A DNA stretch of 37,024 nucleotides, from positions 1-37,024 of the forward strand of contig UQWS01000018.1 in assembly GCA_900544875.1 (NCBI GenBank), in the 5' to 3' direction. Positions within the stretch are counted from its first letter, which is position 1. The number at the start of each line of letters is the position of its first letter. Under the pieces are notes generated by a model. The model was not told where the DNA came from. It did not search any database and saw only the letters and a program-made list of their open reading frames with translations. A program made the position numbers and the translations under genes. This document shows positions 25,212 through 33,501 of the stretch, piece by piece. The DNA comes from an uncultured Collinsella sp. Its GTDB lineage: Bacteria; Actinomycetota; Coriobacteriia; Coriobacteriales; Coriobacteriaceae.

Positions 25212-27401
25212 TTAGTTGTTCAGCATGCGGTCGAAGCTTCCCGAGTCGCCATCCCGATAGTCGGCGGTCATCAGAATCTCCTGCGGAATACGCCCGCCCT
25301 CGCGCAGCACGTTGCGGAACTGCACGCGCGTAACCATGGGCAGATCCTTGATCGTCGCCGCCAGGTTCTGCGGCACGCCCTGGTTGGCCGCCGCGGGCTC
25401 GCACTCGCCGCCGGCCTTCACGCGACGCTTATGCTCGGCGAGCATAGCGCGATACATGCCGGAATGCAGGCGAATCTCAACCACATTGGCATTGCGAGCC
25501 TGCTCGACGATGCGCGCGCCCTCGCGGTCGATATCGCCCACGTAGTAGACGTAGTTAAAGCGATAGCCAATCTCGGCCAGATAATCATCCAGTGCGTGCG
25601 AAACGCTCGCCTTGCAGCCACCGCCAAAGATCACGCCACCCACCTTGGTGCCAAAGAGCTTGGCGTGCTTGCGGCCACGCAGCAGCTTGACGATCTCGTC
25701 GTAGGTGTCCAGGTTCTCGACCATAATGAACGGCTTATCGGCGCCCAGCGTAAAGAAACCCGTAAAGTGCACGGGGCGGTTGGGGGCGACCTTAATCGCC
25801 TGCATGCTGATGCCCTTTTCGGTCATGCGCCTTATCAGGCGCTCACCGTGCTTGCCGTCAAAAGCCTTCTCGTCGTTAAAGATCTGGTAGGCACGCTGGC
25901 GGCGCGAGGCAACCGGCGTATCGGCACCTCGGTTCTGCTCGATCCAAGCCTGGATGATTGCGATTTCCTCGGCAATCTTGCGGTTGGACATCTCGTTGTG
26001 CTGAGTGCGCTGCGGAGCCTTTTTGCCGTCCTTGCCCTCGACCTTTACGATCTGTGTCTGCTGCTCCTTGATCTTAGAGAGCGCCGTAGGCGTAGGGACA
26101 ACCTTGAGCAGCTGCCTACCTAAAACGCGGGCAAGGGCAAACGCCGAGACCTCGCCGTGGACGGACGACTTGGACTGCTGGGCAGCAGTATCTGCTGCGG
26201 CAGACTCCGGCTTCTTCTGAGACTTGCGCTTAGAATCGCCTTGGGAATTGCGCTCGCGCTTCGGCATAGACACCTGCTTCTGCGGACGATCGGACTTGCC
26301 CTCCTTCGCCGGCTGGCGCTTAGGCTGCTCCGAAAAAACCTCGGCAGTCGCATCCTCGTCCTGCGGCGTGGTCTTCTCGGTTGCAGTCTCGGCATGGGAA
26401 CTGCGGCCCCCACGATGGCGACGGCGGCGAGGCTTGCTCGACGCGCTCTGCTCCGTCCGCTCGTCAGTAGGCTGCTGGCCCTTGGCCTCGGCAGCAACCT
26501 CAAGCTGCGGCTCAACAGGCTTCTGCTCGCGAGCCGCCGACTCAACGGTTTTCTCGGTTTGTTCGGCCTTCTCGGCCTGAGCGGTCGAAGCCGGCTCGCC
26601 CTTCTCCTGACGCTTTACGGGATATGCGCGTCCCGCAAAACCGCGGCCGGGACGGCACGAAGCCGGAGCCCTCTTGGCAGACTCCTCAGCATCGTCTGCA
26701 ACCTCGGAAGGCTCTTCAACCTCATGCGCGACATCCCGCCGCGCAGCCTTAAAGTGAGCACCGCGACAACGCTTGGGCTCTTGGACCTTCACGGGCTTTT
26801 GCTCCTGCGCGGGCTTCTGCGACTCAGCGGCAACCTCGGTCTCAACAGCCTCGGTATCGAGCTCATCCTTCTGAGCCACGGCGCGACGGAAGCGCTCCTG
26901 CTGGGCACGGCGCTGTGCATCGCGTTTGCCACCCCCGCCAAAACCGCCGCGGCCGGCCTTGGCCGTAAAGGCGCGAACGACGCTCTCGTCAAGCAGCTCG
27001 TCGGTATCGACATGCTCGCGCGGAGCCGTTTCCACCGAAGCGGGCGCCTCGACAACGTCCTCGACGGTCTCTTCGGCAACCTCGACGGGCTGCTCCTGGA
27101 CATCGTTAATCTCGACATTAATGGTGTAAAAGGCAGGGCGGCCGTTAATGCCGCTGCCCTCGATCTTGGTAACGATCTTTGCCGCGATGAGTTCGTCGCG
27201 CATCGCCTTGGTGTCGCATTCCTTATCGACGGAGCGGAAAATCTGCGCCAGCGCGCTCGACTTGATCTTGAGTGCCTTGCGGCAGAGCAGGTCGTAGGCA
27301 ACCAGCTTAGCGCGCTCGGCAGAAAGCGACGTCTGGCTGCTCAGACGCTCAGCCAGGGCATCGACATTATTTTGGTTATCGGAATATACCGTCTTGGCCA
27401 C
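25212..27401 (-). CDS. Orphan JetD-like TOPRIM protein with long disordered linker
   Basis: A 729-residue protein from the GTG at 27401 (AAAGGGG just upstream); an ATG 24 nt earlier has no SD. Residues 1-100 look like a winged-helix unit (LVAYDLLCRKALKIKSSALAQIFRSV, MRDELIAAKIVTKIEG). Residues about 105-430 are low-complexity, rich in Lys, Glu, Ala and Arg, with RGGFGGGGKR and PRRRRHRGGR patches. The C-terminal 250 residues include RQRAYQIFNDEKAFD, then FIMVENLDTYDEI (Glu562), GGVIFGGG and YYVGDIDREGARI (Asp623, Asp625). This matches the DUF2220/JetD topo-VI-like TOPRIM nuclease of Wadjet plasmid-defence systems. No jetA, jetB or jetC genes are nearby. It may cut or bind structured DNA or RNA, a role inferred only from the domains. 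Confidence 0.75.
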   Translation of the reverse strand: MAKTVYSDNQNNVDALAERLSSQTSLSAERAKLVAYDLLCRKALKIKSSALAQIFRSVDKECDTKAMRDELIAAKIVTKIEGSGINGRPAFYTINVEINDVQEQPVEVAEETVEDVVEAPASVETAPREHVDTDELLDESVVRAFTAKAGRGGFGGGGKRDAQRRAQQERFRRAVAQKDELDTEAVETEVAAESQKPAQEQKPVKVQEPKRCRGAHFKAARRDVAHEVEEPSEVADDAEESAKRAPASCRPGRGFAGRAYPVKRQEKGEPASTAQAEKAEQTEKTVESAAREQKPVEPQLEVAAEAKGQQPTDERTEQSASSKPRRRRHRGGRSSHAETATEKTTPQDEDATAEVFSEQPKRQPAKEGKSDRPQKQVSMPKRERNSQGDSKRKSQKKPESAAADTAAQQSKSSVHGEVSAFALARVLGRQLLKVVPTPTALSKIKEQQTQIVKVEGKDGKKAPQRTQHNEMSNRKIAEEIAIIQAWIEQNRGADTPVASRRQRAYQIFNDEKAFDGKHGERLIRRMTEKGISMQAIKVAPNRPVHFTGFFTLGADKPFIMVENLDTYDEIVKLLRGRKHAKLFGTKVGGVIFGGGCKASVSHALDDYLAEIGYRFNYVYYVGDIDREGARIVEQARNANVVEIRLHSGMYRAMLAEHKRRVKAGGECEPAAANQGVPQNLAATIKDLPMVTRVQFRNVLREGGRIPQEILMTADYRDGDSGSFDRMLNN

Positions 27402-27506
27402 GGGGCCCCTTTCATATGTACACATATACGTTTATATGGTACAACGCGCGAGCCTATCCACGCAAAACATCTGCGAGGACGCCCTTGCATCACCCGTTCT
27501 CGCAAG

Positions 27507-27546
27507 AAAAAAGACCGAATCCGCGTCGTTGCGGACCCGGTCTTTC
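27507..27546 (-). terminator. cstA terminator
   Basis: On the minus strand, AAAGACCGGGTCCGC-AACGAC-GCGGATTCGGTCTTTTTTC, 38 nt past the cstA stop; one small internal mismatch, strong U-run. Confidence 0.93.
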
Positions 27547-27584
27547 CGAGTCATATGGATGGAACGGTTAGTCCATCAAGCCGA

Positions 27585-29474
27585 CTAGGCCTTGGCAGCC
27601 TCGGCGTCGGCGGGAGCCTCGGCAGCAGCGGCGCGGCCATACTCGGCCTTGCCCATCTCGGACCACTCGGGCTCCTCGTCGGGCATGGAACCGGCCTCCT
27701 TGCCGAAGAACTCCTTGAGGCAGTTGACGGTAACGATGAGGCCCAGGACCATCAGCAGGACGGCGAAGACGAGCTGCAGGCCCTTGGTAGCGGCGACGGA
27801 GACAGCGGCCGTGGTGGCGGTAGCCGGGATGGTACCGAAGAAGCCGTAGGCCTGGACGGCGGTCATGCAGCCCATGGCGCTCTGGACCAGCGAGGTGAAG
27901 GTGCAGCAGAGCAGGAAGGCGACGGGCACGTAAAGCATCCAACCCTTGCGGCCGGTGCACTTGCAGAACACGGCGAGGGTGATCATGGTCATGCCGCCGA
28001 GCAGCTGGTTAGAAGCACCAAAGAGCGGCCAGATGTTGGCATAGCCACCAAAGGCGAGGGCGAGACCAGGAAGCAGGGTAACGACCGTGGCAAACCAGGG
28101 GTTGCCGAGGACTTTCATGTAGCCGGCCTTGGACTCGATGGCCAGGGCGTCGTTGGTCTGGGCAAAGAACTCGGAGAACGAGGTGCGGGCGATACGGGCG
28201 ACGGCGTCGAGCGAGGTCAGGGCCAGAGCGGAGACGTTCATGGTCATGAAGACGGTTGCGAGCGTGCCGTCAACGCCGAAGGCCTGCATACCGCGGGAGA
28301 TGCCGGCGGCGAAGATCTGGAACGGGGTGGAAGCGACGCCGGCGTTGAGGGCGCCAGTACCGGCGGTGTTCATATCGGAGAACATGATGCCGGCGACGAT
28401 AATGGCAAGGATGCCGACGAAGGACTCGACGATCATGGCGCCATAACCGACCTTGACGGCGTCCTGCTCCTTCTCGACCTGCTTGGAGGAGGTACCAGAT
28501 GAAACGAGACTGTGGAAACCGGAGAGAGCACCGCAAGCGACGGAGACGAACAGGACCGGGAACATCATGCCGGAGGCAGTGGAGAAGCCGGTGAAGACCG
28601 GAGCGGTGATAGTGGCCTGACCGTTGACGCCCAGGACGACGATGCCGAGGACAGCGCAGACGATCATGACGATCATCATGATGGAAGTGAGGTAGTCACG
28701 CGGGGTCTTGAGCATCTGGATGGGCATAGCGCCAGCGAAGACCAGGTAGACCATGACGACGGCGAACCACTGGAACTTGTCCAGGTAGACCGGGAACTGC
28801 ATACCGACGGCGAACATGAGAACCATGAGGACCACGCCGGTGACGAACTCGGCAGCGCCGGTGAGGTTGAACTTCTTCTGGGCCCAACCAAAGGCGATAG
28901 CGACGAAGGTGAACAGGATGGAGATGGTACCAGCGCAGCCGGCGGCATAGGACTTGGTGAAGTCGATGGCACCGGTAGCAGCACCAGAAGCGTCAACGGC
29001 CGGGGTGAACATGAACGTCTTGCAGACCATGTCGGTGAAAGCGGCGATGACGATGATGCAGAACAGCCAGCAGAACAGCAGGAACAGGCGACGGCCGGTC
29101 TTGCCGATGTACTTCTCGATGAGCTGGGCCAGGGACTTGCCGTTGTTCTTCATCGAGGCGTACAGGGCGCCAAAGTCGTGGACGGCGCCAAAGAAGATGC
29201 CGCCGACGAGGACCCAGAGCACGACGGGAAGCCAGCCGAAGGCCATGGCGACGATCGTACCCGTGACAGGGCCGGCACCGCAGATCGAGCTGAACTGGTG
29301 CGAGAACGCGGTAAAGGCGGAGACGGGCGAGAAGCTGTTGCCGTCCTTCATGCGCTTGGCCGGCGTGAGGGCCTCTTTGTCAACGCCCCACTTGTTGGCC
29401 AGCCATCGGCCATAGCCCAGATAGCCGCAAGCGAGCACCGCCGCGGCCACAACCATGAGCAAAACTCCGTTCAT
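27585..29474 (-). CDS. cstA: CstA-family carbon-starvation transporter
   Basis: A 629-residue polytopic membrane protein with well over a dozen hydrophobic spans. Family features: N-terminal GYLGYGRWLANKWGVD, then SFSPVSAFTAFSHQFSSICGAGPVTGTIVAMAFGWLP, GAVHDFGALYASMKNNGKSLAQLI, ACGALSGFHSLVSSGTSSKQV and the LFGASNQLLGGMT segment near the C-terminus. CstA proteins import peptides or pyruvate during carbon limitation. The tail is acidic and Ala-rich. The SD is a strong GAGGAGG. The long leader contains a promoter, a palindromic operator, a candidate leader peptide and a terminator 36 nt before the SD region, so expression is probably set by attenuation. Confidence 0.95.
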   Translation of the reverse strand: MNGVLLMVVAAAVLACGYLGYGRWLANKWGVDKEALTPAKRMKDGNSFSPVSAFTAFSHQFSSICGAGPVTGTIVAMAFGWLPVVLWVLVGGIFFGAVHDFGALYASMKNNGKSLAQLIEKYIGKTGRRLFLLFCWLFCIIVIAAFTDMVCKTFMFTPAVDASGAATGAIDFTKSYAAGCAGTISILFTFVAIAFGWAQKKFNLTGAAEFVTGVVLMVLMFAVGMQFPVYLDKFQWFAVVMVYLVFAGAMPIQMLKTPRDYLTSIMMIVMIVCAVLGIVVLGVNGQATITAPVFTGFSTASGMMFPVLFVSVACGALSGFHSLVSSGTSSKQVEKEQDAVKVGYGAMIVESFVGILAIIVAGIMFSDMNTAGTGALNAGVASTPFQIFAAGISRGMQAFGVDGTLATVFMTMNVSALALTSLDAVARIARTSFSEFFAQTNDALAIESKAGYMKVLGNPWFATVVTLLPGLALAFGGYANIWPLFGASNQLLGGMTMITLAVFCKCTGRKGWMLYVPVAFLLCCTFTSLVQSAMGCMTAVQAYGFFGTIPATATTAAVSVAATKGLQLVFAVLLMVLGLIVTVNCLKEFFGKEAGSMPDEEPEWSEMGKAEYGRAAAAEAPADAEAAKA

Positions 29475-29509
29475 TACATTTCCTCCTCTAAAAAGAACTT
29501 CCCAGACAT

Positions 29510-29548
29510 AAAAAATGAGGGCCGTCGGTTGCGCTCGACGGCCCTCAT
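29510..29548 (-). terminator. Leader terminator (attenuator) upstream of cstA
   Basis: Perfect 13-bp stem ATGAGGGCCGTCG/CGACGGCCCTCAT with an 8-nt loop, followed on the minus strand by TTTTT, about 40 nt before the cstA ATG. No upstream gene needs it on this strand, so it is best read as a 5'-leader terminator. Competing hairpins just upstream are GGGTTAGC/GCTAGCCC and GCCCGT/ACGGGC, which share the GCCC and cannot form together. Confidence 0.88.
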
Positions 29549-29599
29549 CTTCATCAGCCGCCCGTTATCGTACGGGCTAGCTGTATGTGCTAACCCGCA

Positions 29600-29668
29600 T
29601 CAGATAATTACTACGCTGATAATGTTTAGCTGATGCGTGAACATGTCTAAGAAATCCTCTTCGATCAT
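29600..29668 (-). CDS. Candidate Ile/Val-rich leader peptide of cstA
   Basis: A 22-codon open frame ending NIISVVII-stop: six of the last eight codons are Ile or Val. The first ATG (29668) lacks an SD; an internal ATG at 29644 (14 codons) has AGAGGA 10 nt upstream. The Ile/Val codons lie in the loop of a stem formed by CGCATCAG and CTGATGCG, whose second arm overlaps the stop codon. This is the layout of branched-chain amino-acid attenuation leaders. Translation is not shown. Confidence 0.5.
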   Translation of the reverse strand: MIEEDFLDMFTHQLNIISVVII

Positions 29669-29715
29669 GATGTGAACGATCCGTGCGTGTTCACATCCCC
29701 CAGTGGTTGAAACGC

Positions 29716-29744
29716 AGTATGAAACTTTAGTTACCTAAAGTCAA
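29716..29744 (-). promoter_or_regulatory. cstA promoter with internal palindromic operator
   Basis: Minus-strand -35 TTGACT (29739-29744), 17-nt spacer, -10 CATACT (29716-29721), giving a leader of about 235 nt. The spacer holds ACTTTAG-TTAC-CTAAAGT (29724-29741), a perfect 7-bp-arm palindrome between and touching the promoter boxes. Confidence 0.72.
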
Positions 29745-29850
29745 CGCAAATATGTAATGAATTTTCAGCTTTTTTTGAATTTCTCGGTATAAAACGCCAC
29801 TGACCTCGGACTTTACCCGACAAAAGTTTTTGCATGAGAGATGCCCCTCG

Positions 29851-29956
29851 GGGGCGGATATAAGGTTTATCGCGAGTTCCGCACGCAAAGAAGGCCACTT
29901 AATGTGGCCTTCTTCTTGCGCAGGACTGTAGAGCAGGAAACCTTATATCCGGCCCC
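29851..29956 (-). repeat. Structured intergenic element, copy 3
   Basis: Outer arms CGGATATAAGGTTT (29855-29868) and complement (29938-29951), extended by GGGG/CCCC across a bulge. The 69-nt interior is ATCGCGAGTTCCGCACG, hairpin GAAGGCCAC-TTAAT-GTGGCCTTC (29890-29912), then GCAGGACTGTAGAGCAGG. It begins 26 nt after the stop of the TsaB-RimI-TsaD gene. No U-run follows. Confidence 0.88.
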
Positions 29957-29982
29957 TCCGGTCGGGGACCGCACCCATACGA

Positions 29983-32367
29983 CTACAGCGTCATGTTTGG
30001 ATCGGCATCGACGTCGAACGGCGAGATTTCACCTCGGTCGAATTTACGGCGGGCGACCTCCGCGATCATGGCAGCGTTATCGGTGCAGGCAGACAAGGGC
30101 GGCACCGTCACGCGGATCCCCTGACGCCCGAGCTTCTTGATCATCATTTCGCGCAGATGCGGATTGGCCGAAACGCCACCGCCGATGCAATACTCCTTGC
30201 ACCCGGTGGCATGCAGGGCGTTTTTGGCCTTCTTGTACTGCACGTCAAAGACCGCCGCCTCAAACGAGGCCGCCAGATCGGGCAGATGAATCGTGCGCCC
30301 GGCCTTGGTCTCCTGCTCGATGTAGAGCGTCACTGCCGTCTTGAGGCCTGAAAGCGAGAAGCGGTAGTCCCCCCTGCTGTTAAGCGCGCGGGGAAAATCG
30401 ATTGCCTTGGGATTACCCGTCTCGGCAAGCTTGGAGATGATGGGGCCACCGGGGTAGCCCAGGCCCAGCGCCTTGGCAACCTTGTCGAAGGCCTCGCCCA
30501 CGGCGTCGTCGAGTGTCTCGCCAAGCACCTCGTAGTCGCCCCATGCCTTTACGTGCACGAGCATGGTGTGCCCGCCCGAGACAAGCGTAAAGATAAACGG
30601 GGGCTTAAGGTCGGGCTGCGCCAACAGGTTGGCAAACAGGTGACCCTCCAGATGATTGACGCACACGAGCGGCTTGCCGGCAGCATACGCAAAGCCCTTG
30701 GCAAAGGCGACACCCACCACCAGGGCACCCACCAGGCCCGGACCTTGCGTCACGCCCACGGCGGCAAGCTCACTTGGCGCAATCGCCCCACCCTCAAGGC
30801 CAAGCGATGCCGCGGCATCTTCAAGCGCCGCATCTACGACGCTCACAATCACCTCGACGTGCTTGCGCGAGGCAATCTCGGGCACCACGCCGCCAAAGCG
30901 AGCATGAAAATCAATCTGCGTCGACACCTGGTTGGCCAGCATCTTGCCGTCCGCATCGATAATCGCCACAGCCGTCTCGTCGCAGGAGCTCTCAATGGCA
31001 AGAACTAGGCGACGGCGCTCGATTTCGGCACGCTCCTCAGCGGTGCGCTCGGGCGCGGGCAGCGGCCATGCGCGCTGTTCGGCAGCAGTTGGCTCGGGCG
31101 AGGCATTGTCGAGAGGAAGCACCAGGGGCAGCGGTGCCGTCATGACGATGGCATCCTTACCGGCACCGTAGTAGCCACGGCGACGACCCGCCTCGGTAAA
31201 GCCCAGGGCGGCATAGAGTGCAATTGCGCCCTCGTTGCCGTCCTCGACCTCAAGCGAAGCCGTAGTGCAGCCGAGCATCTGCGCGTCATAGCTCACGTGC
31301 GACAGAAGCTTGCGGGCGATACCCTCACGACGATGAGACGAATCGACGGCAACGTCCATAATCTGCACGTCCCCGTCGACAACCATACCGCCGGCAAGGC
31401 CCAGCAGCTGGCCGTCGTCGTGCGCCACCCACCAGCTACGCGGAGCGGCAACGTCCTCGCCCAGCTCGGACAGGAACATGCTCGGCGTCCACGCCTCGTG
31501 TCCGGCGCCTTCAAAGCAGGCGGTCTCCAGTGCGCTCGCGCCCTCGGCATCCGCCGCGCCCATGGGGCGGAATTGCAGGTGACGTCCGGCGAGCTCGTCG
31601 GCAACGCCCGTAATTTCGCTCTGCTCGCTCTCGGCAAGACCGAGGCGCTTGCGCTCGTTTTCCTCGGCATCAGAAAGGCGCGTATAGATCGGTAGGACGC
31701 GGGCCGGGTCGCCGTCACCCGCGGCATGCGCAAGGATGAGGCCCTCGCCCGAAGGCCACCACAAGTCGCGCTCTACGCAACGAGCGGCCTCATCCTCGCC
31801 CAGCAGCTTGCCATAACGCACGAGACCGTCGCCAGTCAGCTGAACCTGGTCCCAGTCCGCGGCTTGGCGCCACTCATCAAGCGCCACGGCAGCTTTGACC
31901 ACGCGCTCGCGCTCAAACTGACGCTCGGGGCCCTCGTCGCTCAGCACATACAAAGCCGGATACACCTCGCCGCGCATGGCATCGGCCAGAATGCCGAGCT
32001 TGCCACGCACGCCAGCCTTCCATGCCGTCCAGGCGCAGGCATCGAGTGTCGACACACCCAACAGCGGCACGTTGGCACCGCGCGCCAAGCCCTTGGCGGT
32101 GGAAATGCCGATACGCACGCCGGTAAACGAACCCGGACCGCGACCGACAACGTAACTGCCCACGTCGGCACGGTCCATGCCAGCCTGAGCAAGCACGCTG
32201 TCAACGGTATTCACGAGCTCCACATTGGCATGGCGACGGCACATATGGTCGCCACTCGCCAGCTTCGCCTCGCCCGTCTGCCCATCAATCCAGCTTGCCG
32301 CGCAGGCAAGCATATCGGTCGAAGTATCGAGCGCTACCACCAGCGCGTAATCGTTATGCAAGCTCAT
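29983..32367 (-). CDS. TsaB-RimI-TsaD triple fusion (tRNA t6A synthesis and acetyltransferase)
   Basis: A 794-residue fusion. Residues 1-245 are TsaB-like (VVALDTSTDMLACA, VVGRGPGSFTGVRIGISTAKGLA), the partner that stabilises TsaD. Residues about 255-410 are a GNAT acetyltransferase of RimI type (IMDVAVDSSHRREGIARKLL, LEVEDGNEGAIALYAALGFTEAGRRRGYY). Residues 456-794 are TsaD (LAIESSCDETAVAII, metal-binding NHLEGH with H572 and H576, VSGGHTM, and CTDNAAM with Asp763), the threonylcarbamoyl transferase that modifies A37 of ANN-reading tRNAs. I chose the ATG at 32367 over an upstream TTG. It overlaps tsaE by 14 nt, so all Tsa partners except TsaC are made from adjacent cistrons. Confidence 0.95.
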   Translation of the reverse strand: MSLHNDYALVVALDTSTDMLACAASWIDGQTGEAKLASGDHMCRRHANVELVNTVDSVLAQAGMDRADVGSYVVGRGPGSFTGVRIGISTAKGLARGANVPLLGVSTLDACAWTAWKAGVRGKLGILADAMRGEVYPALYVLSDEGPERQFERERVVKAAVALDEWRQAADWDQVQLTGDGLVRYGKLLGEDEAARCVERDLWWPSGEGLILAHAAGDGDPARVLPIYTRLSDAEENERKRLGLAESEQSEITGVADELAGRHLQFRPMGAADAEGASALETACFEGAGHEAWTPSMFLSELGEDVAAPRSWWVAHDDGQLLGLAGGMVVDGDVQIMDVAVDSSHRREGIARKLLSHVSYDAQMLGCTTASLEVEDGNEGAIALYAALGFTEAGRRRGYYGAGKDAIVMTAPLPLVLPLDNASPEPTAAEQRAWPLPAPERTAEERAEIERRRLVLAIESSCDETAVAIIDADGKMLANQVSTQIDFHARFGGVVPEIASRKHVEVIVSVVDAALEDAAASLGLEGGAIAPSELAAVGVTQGPGLVGALVVGVAFAKGFAYAAGKPLVCVNHLEGHLFANLLAQPDLKPPFIFTLVSGGHTMLVHVKAWGDYEVLGETLDDAVGEAFDKVAKALGLGYPGGPIISKLAETGNPKAIDFPRALNSRGDYRFSLSGLKTAVTLYIEQETKAGRTIHLPDLAASFEAAVFDVQYKKAKNALHATGCKEYCIGGGVSANPHLREMMIKKLGRQGIRVTVPPLSACTDNAAMIAEVARRKFDRGEISPFDVDADPNMTL

Positions 32368-32860
32368 CTTGTACAGCCTTATCAATCAAATCGGAAAGCT
32401 TCGCTGCGCGCTCGCCGTGCGCCTCGAGCGTTATCATTCGCACGTCGCTATCGTCCTCATCGCGCTTAAGCGTTACCGAAAGATACTCGTCTGTCAGTTC
32501 GTCCTGGAACTGTTCGCCCCACTCCAACAGACAGGCACCCTCATAGCCCAGTACATCGAAAATGCCCGTATCCTCGAGCTCGTAAGCATGCTCCAGACGG
32601 TACAGGTCAAAGTGGAACAGAGGAATACGCCCCTGGTCATGAACAGCCATGAGTGCAAATGTGGGGCTCGTGACCATATGACCGTCGCCCAGACCACGCG
32701 AAACGCCCTTGGTAAAGTGGGTTTTGCCCACCCCGAGGCCGCCGGTCAAGATCAGCACATCACCATCTTCCAGGCACGGCGCAACCAGCTCGCCAAAATG
32801 CTCCGTATCAGCAGAGCAAGCCGTTTTATAAATACCTACCCCCAGGCGCTCCAGGGACAT
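32354..32860 (-). CDS. tsaE: tRNA threonylcarbamoyladenosine biosynthesis ATPase TsaE
   Basis: A 168-residue P-loop ATPase that drives cycling of the TsaB-TsaD complex. Walker A is GGLGVGKTHFTKG, then TSPTFALMAVHD, FHFDLYRL and CLLEWGEQF with the family's conserved acidic residues. SD AAGGAG precedes the ATG. Its last codons overlap the start of the TsaB-RimI-TsaD fusion, which assures matched translation of the complex. Confidence 0.95.
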   Translation of the reverse strand: MSLERLGVGIYKTACSADTEHFGELVAPCLEDGDVLILTGGLGVGKTHFTKGVSRGLGDGHMVTSPTFALMAVHDQGRIPLFHFDLYRLEHAYELEDTGIFDVLGYEGACLLEWGEQFQDELTDEYLSVTLKRDEDDSDVRMITLEAHGERAAKLSDLIDKAVQDELA

Positions 32861-32872
32861 ATATGCTCCTTA

Positions 32873-33493
32873 TTATTCCGAGGCACCCTCTGGCGCGGGG
32901 TGTCGCTCCAGATAGTCGCCCAGCATCTTAAAGTCTTCCTCCAGCAACTCCTGCCACGCCGGATTGCGCAGCGCCGCCGCAGGATGAAACGTCGGCATCA
33001 CCACAAAGTGCCCCATCTGATGGAACCTGCCGCGCAGCTTGGTAATGCCAATCTCGGTCTTGAGCACAAAGTGCGTTGCGGGGTTGCCGAGCGTCACGAT
33101 GATCTCGGGCCAGATGCTTCGAATCTGCTCGCGCAAAAACGGTGAGCAAGCCAGCACTTCCTCGGGGCGCGGATTGCGGTTTCCCGGCGGGCGACACTTA
33201 AGCACGTTGGCGATATAGACATCCTCGCGCTTAAGACCTGCCAGGGACAAAATGCCGTTGAGGTCTTCACCCGCCGCACCCACAAAGGGTTCGCCCTGCA
33301 AATCCTCGTTACGACCCGGTGCTTCACCAATAAACATGACGCGGGCGCGGGGGTTTCCCACGCCAAACACGATATTGTGGCGCGACTGGTAGAGCTGGCA
33401 GAGGTGACAATCGCCCAGAACAGCCTCAATCTCCTCGAGTGCGACCTCACGTGGCGCCTGATGGGTATGGCCGGGGATGTGCATGACGCCCAT
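32873..33493 (-). CDS. Family 4 uracil-DNA glycosylase (Fe-S type)
   Basis: A 206-residue UDG that removes uracil from DNA to start base-excision repair. Seen: CHLC near the N-terminus and further Cys in NVLKCRPPGNRNP and LACSPFL, together able to hold a 4Fe-4S cluster as in family 4; the active-site motif GEAPGRNEDLQGEPFVGAAG; and the second motif PTFHPAAALRNP. SD TAGGAG overlaps the end of alr, 8 nt away, so it is part of the same operon. Confidence 0.95.
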   Translation of the reverse strand: MGVMHIPGHTHQAPREVALEEIEAVLGDCHLCQLYQSRHNIVFGVGNPRARVMFIGEAPGRNEDLQGEPFVGAAGEDLNGILSLAGLKREDVYIANVLKCRPPGNRNPRPEEVLACSPFLREQIRSIWPEIIVTLGNPATHFVLKTEIGITKLRGRFHQMGHFVVMPTFHPAAALRNPAWQELLEEDFKMLGDYLERHPAPEGASE

Positions 33494-33501
33494 GGCGACT
33501 C

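Noticed and set aside
25212..27425. Complete Wadjet defence system
   Set aside because: Only a JetD-like protein is present; flanking genes are cstA and repeats, with no jetA, jetB or jetC.
29475..29744. T-box riboswitch before cstA
   Set aside because: I could not find a T-box sequence (TGGNACCGCG type) before the terminator.
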